A stretch of 36,436 bases of DNA, taken from positions 1 through 36,436 of the forward strand of contig CALLIG010000006.1 of assembly GCA_938009735.1 (NCBI GenBank). The letters are read 5' to 3'. Position numbers and translations under genes: made by a program. This DNA is from an uncultured Flavobacteriaceae bacterium (GTDB lineage Bacteria > Bacteroidota > Bacteroidia > Flavobacteriales > Flavobacteriaceae). Below the pieces are notes generated by a model that worked only from the letters and a program-made list of their open reading frames with translations, was not told the origin of the DNA and searched no databases. Below, in pieces: positions 32,812 to 36,436 of the stretch (its first letter is position 1; every line of letters begins with the position of its first letter).

Positions 32812-33708
32812 TTATAGATTCCAAAAAGTTATAGCATTATCTTCAATTTCTTGATAATCCGCAATATCGCTTTTGTACATAATTAGCTCAATGAATGAAG
32901 AAGTGGAATGACTAGATGCTGTGCCCCCTGTAGCCCAACCTATTGCAAAATCTTCAGTACGTGTACAAGTTCCCGAAGTGTGTGTTCCGTTAAAACGTTC
33001 AACACCACTTGAACGACCTATTGCATTGGTATTGTTTTTAATAAATGTATAAATTGCCCATTGATCAACGTTTCCAGAATTTGCAAAGCTTCTTGGATTA
33101 TTACAACAATAACCAGGGTCGAAATATACATTATTGTTACTCCAGTTAATATGTGTTGACCAACGGTTAGAGCCTACAAGCACTCCAAAAGTATGCTGGT
33201 TCTTTTTAGTAGCTGTCAAAATTGTAATTACTGTTCCCTCGCTTCCATTGTTGGTAACATCTTGAATACCATTAGGAGTGTCAACAGTTAAATGATCATT
33301 ACTACCATCTCCTTTGAAATAAGGTTTAATTGGGTCTGGGTAAAATTGTGGTTGGTTCGCATCTATTGCTTGAATTGCATCTCTACCAAGACCGCTTTGA
33401 TCATACCAGGTATGAATATAAACTGCGTTACTTCCTCTCCATGCTTCAATTGCGTTAAAATCTACAATGTCATTATCTCCTATTTCAAAATCTTTCAAGC
33501 TGTTGTCACTCGCTCTTCTTAATTTAATTAAAGGACCGTTGTAGTCACTTTCTAGCAAACGCATAGAGAATGCAAAACTGATATTCTCAAGTTTTTCATC
33601 AAGTATATGCAATGGGCTCATCGATGGAAACTGGTTGTAATTAGTAACCTGACCAAATGAGATCATTGTGAAAAATATTGCTATATAGAATAAAATTTTT
33701 TTCACCAA
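32812..33708 (-). CDS. Exported protein with GH54/concanavalin-like lectin domain
   Basis: 298 aa with a signal peptide ending MISFGQ (residue 20). The body starts AFSMRLLESDYNGPLIKLRR followed by ASDNSLKDFEIGDND and TWYDQSGLGRDAIQ. This is the sequence signature of the beta-sandwich found in alpha-L-arabinofuranosidase B (GH54 catalytic-type domain) and of related lectin modules. The full enzyme is about 500 residues, so this is a single sandwich domain, more likely carbohydrate binding than catalysis. A CCNNP motif may form a disulfide. It lies 2 bases after the previous gene and 2 bases before the next. Confidence 0.7.
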   Translation of the reverse strand: MVKKILFYIAIFFTMISFGQVTNYNQFPSMSPLHILDEKLENISFAFSMRLLESDYNGPLIKLRRASDNSLKDFEIGDNDIVDFNAIEAWRGSNAVYIHTWYDQSGLGRDAIQAIDANQPQFYPDPIKPYFKGDGSNDHLTVDTPNGIQDVTNNGSEGTVITILTATKKNQHTFGVLVGSNRWSTHINWSNNNVYFDPGYCCNNPRSFANSGNVDQWAIYTFIKNNTNAIGRSSGVERFNGTHTSGTCTRTEDFAIGWATGGTASSHSTSSFIELIMYKSDIADYQEIEDNAITFWNL

Positions 33709-33710
33709 AA

Positions 33711-34235
33711 CTATTTTTTTAGATCTCCTGTTAGATAAACCGTATTTTTTGCCGTAAAGATTAATCCAACACCAGCATCTTTTCCTGCTGTTTTAAATCT
33801 AGAAAGTCTATTTTTTAGTTCTACCCCGCCAGAACCTGAGAAAAATACCTTGCCAGCATCTATCTGATAAATACTAATATTAAAACCAATAGGTAAATCA
33901 GATGGTATGGTTAGCCTCATATCGCTTGTGTTATCAAAAGTAAAAACGCTACCATTGTCTGATGCTTTTAATGTGTAATCACCTGTTTTAATATTTACCT
34001 TAGGTAATATTTCAGTTGTTATTAATTTTTCCCAGGAAGCACCATTATATTGATACACCCATTTTTCTGTGCTATTAAATATTAGTGCCCCGGTAGGCAT
34101 GTTGGTAATAGCATTCATTTCTAGAGTTGTTGCATTTGTTAGACTGAGTAATAGATTCTCATCTATTTGAGCTAACAATGTGCTACCGAAACTCATCGTT
34201 AAGAAAAAAATGATATATGTTGCTATTTTATTCAT
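33711..34235 (-). CDS. Exported protein with YN-x-W N-terminal module, 174 aa
   Basis: Signal peptide to about residue 23 (ends STLLAQ). Residues 24-75 hold the module LSLTNATTLEMNAITNMP, then GALIFNSTEKWVYQYNGASW and EKL. The same module opens the next protein upstream (34236-35396). The remaining 95 residues are beta-rich (YTLKASDNGSVFTFDNTSD and SGSGGVELKNRLSRF), resembling a short phage-baseplate or tail-spike-like domain, with no certain match. The ATG abuts the stop of the upstream gene, so translation is coupled. Function is unknown. Confidence 0.7.
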   Translation of the reverse strand: MNKIATYIIFFLTMSFGSTLLAQIDENLLLSLTNATTLEMNAITNMPTGALIFNSTEKWVYQYNGASWEKLITTEILPKVNIKTGDYTLKASDNGSVFTFDNTSDMRLTIPSDLPIGFNISIYQIDAGKVFFSGSGGVELKNRLSRFKTAGKDAGVGLIFTAKNTVYLTGDLKK

Positions 34236-35396
34236 TTAATAGGTAATGCTAATATTAGAAATAGTTGCTCCAACGGTATGATGGGAAGTGTCGAAATACA
34301 GATTATTAGTGGCTTTTTTTGAGGAATTAAATATTACATTTCCATTTCTTAAATACGTGACATTGCCCAAGCAATCTACATTTATTCGAAATTGATCACC
34401 AGCGGCATAGCTGTCTACATATCCCAAACTTGCCCCGTTTTCCCTAATTTGAATACGACTGTTCGAGACCATATAGATCGCATAATCAAGGTTGGTATAC
34501 GAAGAACTTGCGTCAGGATTAGAACTTAATCCAACCATAAGATATTGGTTAGATTGATTTCCAGTCCAGTCCAAATACCCGCCCGATGCTGGGCTAATAG
34601 CGTGTTTTGTTGAATACCCTTGAGCATTCCAACCGGCAGTAGCCGTTTTTGATAAACTGTTGCCATCATAGGTCATTGAACCAGTAAGAGTCATTTCAGC
34701 TATGGAATACGCATAAGTATTTAAAACAGGTGAAGCTTGCAGAATAAACCCTCCACTTTGGGTTCCTACTCCGGCATTGTTGGTTACCGATATATCGAAG
34801 TTGCCATAAGTTCCTCCTGTTGTAATGTTTGCGGTAATTTGTGAAGTGCTATTTATAGTAACATTATTGATGGTTTGACCAGGTATTAAAACTGTTGAAG
34901 CACCATCAAAATAAGCACCTTGAATTATAAGATCTCTTGTCTCGTTTAAACCAAATTGAGTACAATTGCCGATTCCAGAATCGGAATTAGAAACTATAGG
35001 CGTATTGCCAGGTACAGTTGGGTTAAAGTTCACATCAGGATCAATACCATTTGAAAATGTGAAAGAACCGTCAGGGTTAGTTGTAAATGTCGGTTTAATA
35101 GAAGAAACTGTATAAGGATCTCCACTAGTTCCTGTTCCACTTATTGCCACATTACCGTTGGCTACAATTTTTGTTTCATTGCCTTCAGGAGTAAGTTTTT
35201 GCCAAGAACTTCCAGTATGTTGATACAGAAATTTATCATCAGAATTATATACTAACGAACCTTCAAGCGGATTTGCTATAGCATTAATTTCGGCTAAAGT
35301 TGCTGCATGTATATTTACGAGTAGATTAGCATCGGGTACTTGTGCTAAGCCTACTTTTAGGACTAAAAGTAAAATTATACTTAGTATTGCTCTCAT
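34236..35396 (-). CDS. Exported modular protein: YN-x-W module, IPT-like domain, C-terminal beta-sandwich
   Basis: 386 aa with a signal peptide to about residue 19 (LLVLKVGLAQ). Residues 20-75: LVNIHAATLAEINAIANPLE and YNSDDKFLYQHTGSSWQKL, the module shared with the 33711-34235 protein. Residues about 150-225: an IPT/TIG-like sandwich (LIIQGAYFDGASTVLIPG, then ISVTNNAGVGTQSGGFIL). Residues about 240-386: a lectin/SPRY-like sandwich with MVGLSSNPDASSSYTNLDYA, IQIRENGASLGYV and VTYLRNGNVIFNSS. No catalytic residues were recognised. It is 4 bases after the repeat protein and flush with the next gene. It is likely a surface adhesin component. Confidence 0.7.
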   Translation of the reverse strand: MRAILSIILLLVLKVGLAQVPDANLLVNIHAATLAEINAIANPLEGSLVYNSDDKFLYQHTGSSWQKLTPEGNETKIVANGNVAISGTGTSGDPYTVSSIKPTFTTNPDGSFTFSNGIDPDVNFNPTVPGNTPIVSNSDSGIGNCTQFGLNETRDLIIQGAYFDGASTVLIPGQTINNVTINSTSQITANITTGGTYGNFDISVTNNAGVGTQSGGFILQASPVLNTYAYSIAEMTLTGSMTYDGNSLSKTATAGWNAQGYSTKHAISPASGGYLDWTGNQSNQYLMVGLSSNPDASSSYTNLDYAIYMVSNSRIQIRENGASLGYVDSYAAGDQFRINVDCLGNVTYLRNGNVIFNSSKKATNNLYFDTSHHTVGATISNISITY

Positions 35397-35400
35397 CTGG

Positions 35401-36436
35401 TTATAAATCTATTATGGTGAACATAAACTCTGAATCGAATCTAGCTCTATCAGTACCTCCATTATCATTGTCGCCAATAATCACTTCAAAACTGTTTGTC
35501 GTTTGGTTGTTGTAGGATATTCCAGGGTCGTCATTTCCAGCGCCACCTCTTCCTGGCTGGGTCAACTGAATGATATAGTTAGCGTCTGAGGTTGTTCCAG
35601 TTGGTAAAGTGACTCTATAATGACCATTCCCTGTAAGTTTGGTAACAGTTACTCCGGTTGTAGCTTTTGTAACAGCGCCACCACTCGAAATTTTACCAAA
35701 AGCTTTTATTGGACTTTCAAAGAAGGTACCTCCATTAGCAGCTACGGTAATATCATTATTTGTTTCGGCTCCTACAATATTTGCGGTAGCTGGGGTGCCA
35801 CCATCTTCGTCGATGTATGTTATAACCCCTGTAGTTGTATTTTGTGATAAAGAAGTAACTGTCTCATTAACAGAACCACCACCGTTACTCAATAAAATTG
35901 TGTTCCCAGATTTTGTTAAGGTTTGAATTTCATTAGTATCACTCAAATCACCATCAGCAGTATTATGTGCTGCGATAGCAGTTGCATTAGCAGCTTCCGC
36001 GGCAAGAGCTCTAGTTTCTTCAGCAGTAATATCAGCTGATTCTTCAAGTGCAGAAAGATCAGCGCTAAAGGTTGTAGTTCCTTCATCAACAGTTAAGTCG
36101 GTACCATCAAAAGATACTCCTGTAATATCATCATCACTTGCAGCGGCTAATTCAGCATCCGTAGCGAAAGTTGTATTTAAATCAACTCCAGTAGCACCTG
36201 CTTCCGGATTAGTTAAGTTTAAAGTTGTACCGGTAAGCGATACATCCGAAAGTTCGTTTGTAGCACTTAAGTCCCCATCTGCAGTATTGTGCGCCGCGAT
36301 AGCAGTTGCATTAGCAGCTTCTGCAGCTAAGGCTCTAGTTTCTTCAGCAGTTATATCAGCTGATTCTTCAAGTGCAGAAAGATCAGCGCTAAAAGTTGTA
36401 GTTCCTTCATCAACAGTTAAGTCGGTACCATCAAAA
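35401..36436 (-). CDS. Fibre-like exported repeat protein, N-terminus off window
   Basis: The frame is open from the right edge (345 codons and one extra base) to the stop at 35401-35403. The window therefore shows only the C-terminal part. It contains at least one complete 108-aa repeat unit and part of another: FDGTDLTVDEGTTTFSADLS, a helical part ALEESADITAEETRALAAEA and NATAIAAHNTADGDLS, then TNELSDVSLTGTTLNLTN. After the last repeat the chain continues TNEIQTLTKSGNTILLSNGG and ends in a 150-aa beta-rich C-terminal head (HYRVTLPTGTTSDANYIIQL and so on). This alternation of short strands and helices is like phage tail fibres and flavobacterial adhesins. A short frame starting at TTG 35946 is only part of this gene. 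It is the first visible gene of the operon. Confidence 0.85.
   Translation of the reverse strand, partial: FDGTDLTVDEGTTTFSADLSALEESADITAEETRALAAEAANATAIAAHNTADGDLSATNELSDVSLTGTTLNLTNPEAGATGVDLNTTFATDAELAAASDDDITGVSFDGTDLTVDEGTTTFSADLSALEESADITAEETRALAAEAANATAIAAHNTADGDLSDTNEIQTLTKSGNTILLSNGGGSVNETVTSLSQNTTTGVITYIDEDGGTPATANIVGAETNNDITVAANGGTFFESPIKAFGKISSGGAVTKATTGVTVTKLTGNGHYRVTLPTGTTSDANYIIQLTQPGRGGAGNDDPGISYNNQTTNSFEVIIGDNDNGGTDRARFDSEFMFTIIDL
35941..36436 (-). repeat. 324-bp (108-aa) tandem repeat in the fibre-like gene
   Basis: 35941-36112 aligns with 36265-36436 at a 324-base offset. I counted 14 differences in 172 bases, all synonymous: 57 codons give identical protein. The array continues past the right edge. 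Confidence 0.92.

Noticed and set aside
32812-33708. Active alpha-L-arabinofuranosidase (GH54)
   Set aside because: The protein is too short for the full enzyme, and I could not place the catalytic residues, so a binding module is the safer call.
35620-35926. Two open frames (75 and 95 codons) on the plus strand opposite the fibre-like gene
   Set aside because: They mirror the low-complexity Thr/Gly-rich coding strand and do not look like proteins. The minus frame is continuous and repeat-bearing.
34320-36436. Prophage or phage tail cluster at the right end
   Set aside because: The fibre-like repeats suggest tail proteins, but each gene with a visible start encodes a signal peptide and one protein has a T9SS sorting domain. 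No capsid, terminase, tape-measure or integrase gene is present in the window.

Overview
The window is AT-rich chromosomal DNA from a member of the Bacteroidota, most likely a marine Flavobacteriaceae. The signs are: start codons mostly without a Shine-Dalgarno sequence; repeated TAnnTTTG boxes (the Bacteroidota sigma -7 element) just upstream of starts; type IX secretion parts (PorT, the DUF5103 Plug protein, and a substrate with a gliding-motility-type C-terminal domain); a lipoprotein TamA variant (TamL); a Na+-pumping Nqr complex; and menaquinone methylation by UbiE/MenG. No tRNA, rRNA, CRISPR array, insertion sequence or phage integrase was seen.

Layout. 1-1787 is the 5' part of tamL, on the minus strand and cut by the left edge; it diverges from a TrmH-type RNA methyltransferase. 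A lipoprotein polysaccharide deacetylase and a ubiE-porT operon follow on the minus strand. A trkA-trkH potassium uptake operon (plus) is preceded by a possible 40-codon upstream ORF. Next come a secreted SGNH hydrolase, an aspartate-type aminotransferase and a membrane fatty acid desaturase (minus), then rsmG (plus) converging on a 42-aa ORF. DinB-like and pruA genes follow, then an operon plug-DUF3667-apaG (minus). The plug gene diverges from nqrABCDEF (plus), which ends in a strong terminator placed only 12 bases before a 121-aa gene that leads into apbE. apbE adds FMN to NqrB and NqrC. The minus-strand block gpmI-map-methyltransferase converges on apbE.

28882-31493 holds a small secreted ankyrin protein, a 55-aa membrane protein missing from a standard long-ORF scan, an M48 metalloprotease and an M15 carboxypeptidase with a Tat-like signal.

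The most unusual region is 31652-36436. It is a tight minus-strand operon of five genes, all exported where the N-terminus is visible: a fibre-like protein with 108-aa tandem repeats (running off the right edge), two proteins sharing a short YN-x-W-type N-terminal module, a GH54/concanavalin-like lectin domain protein, and a protein ending in a type IX secretion C-terminal domain. It looks like a surface appendage or adhesin locus. No function can be proven from sequence alone.
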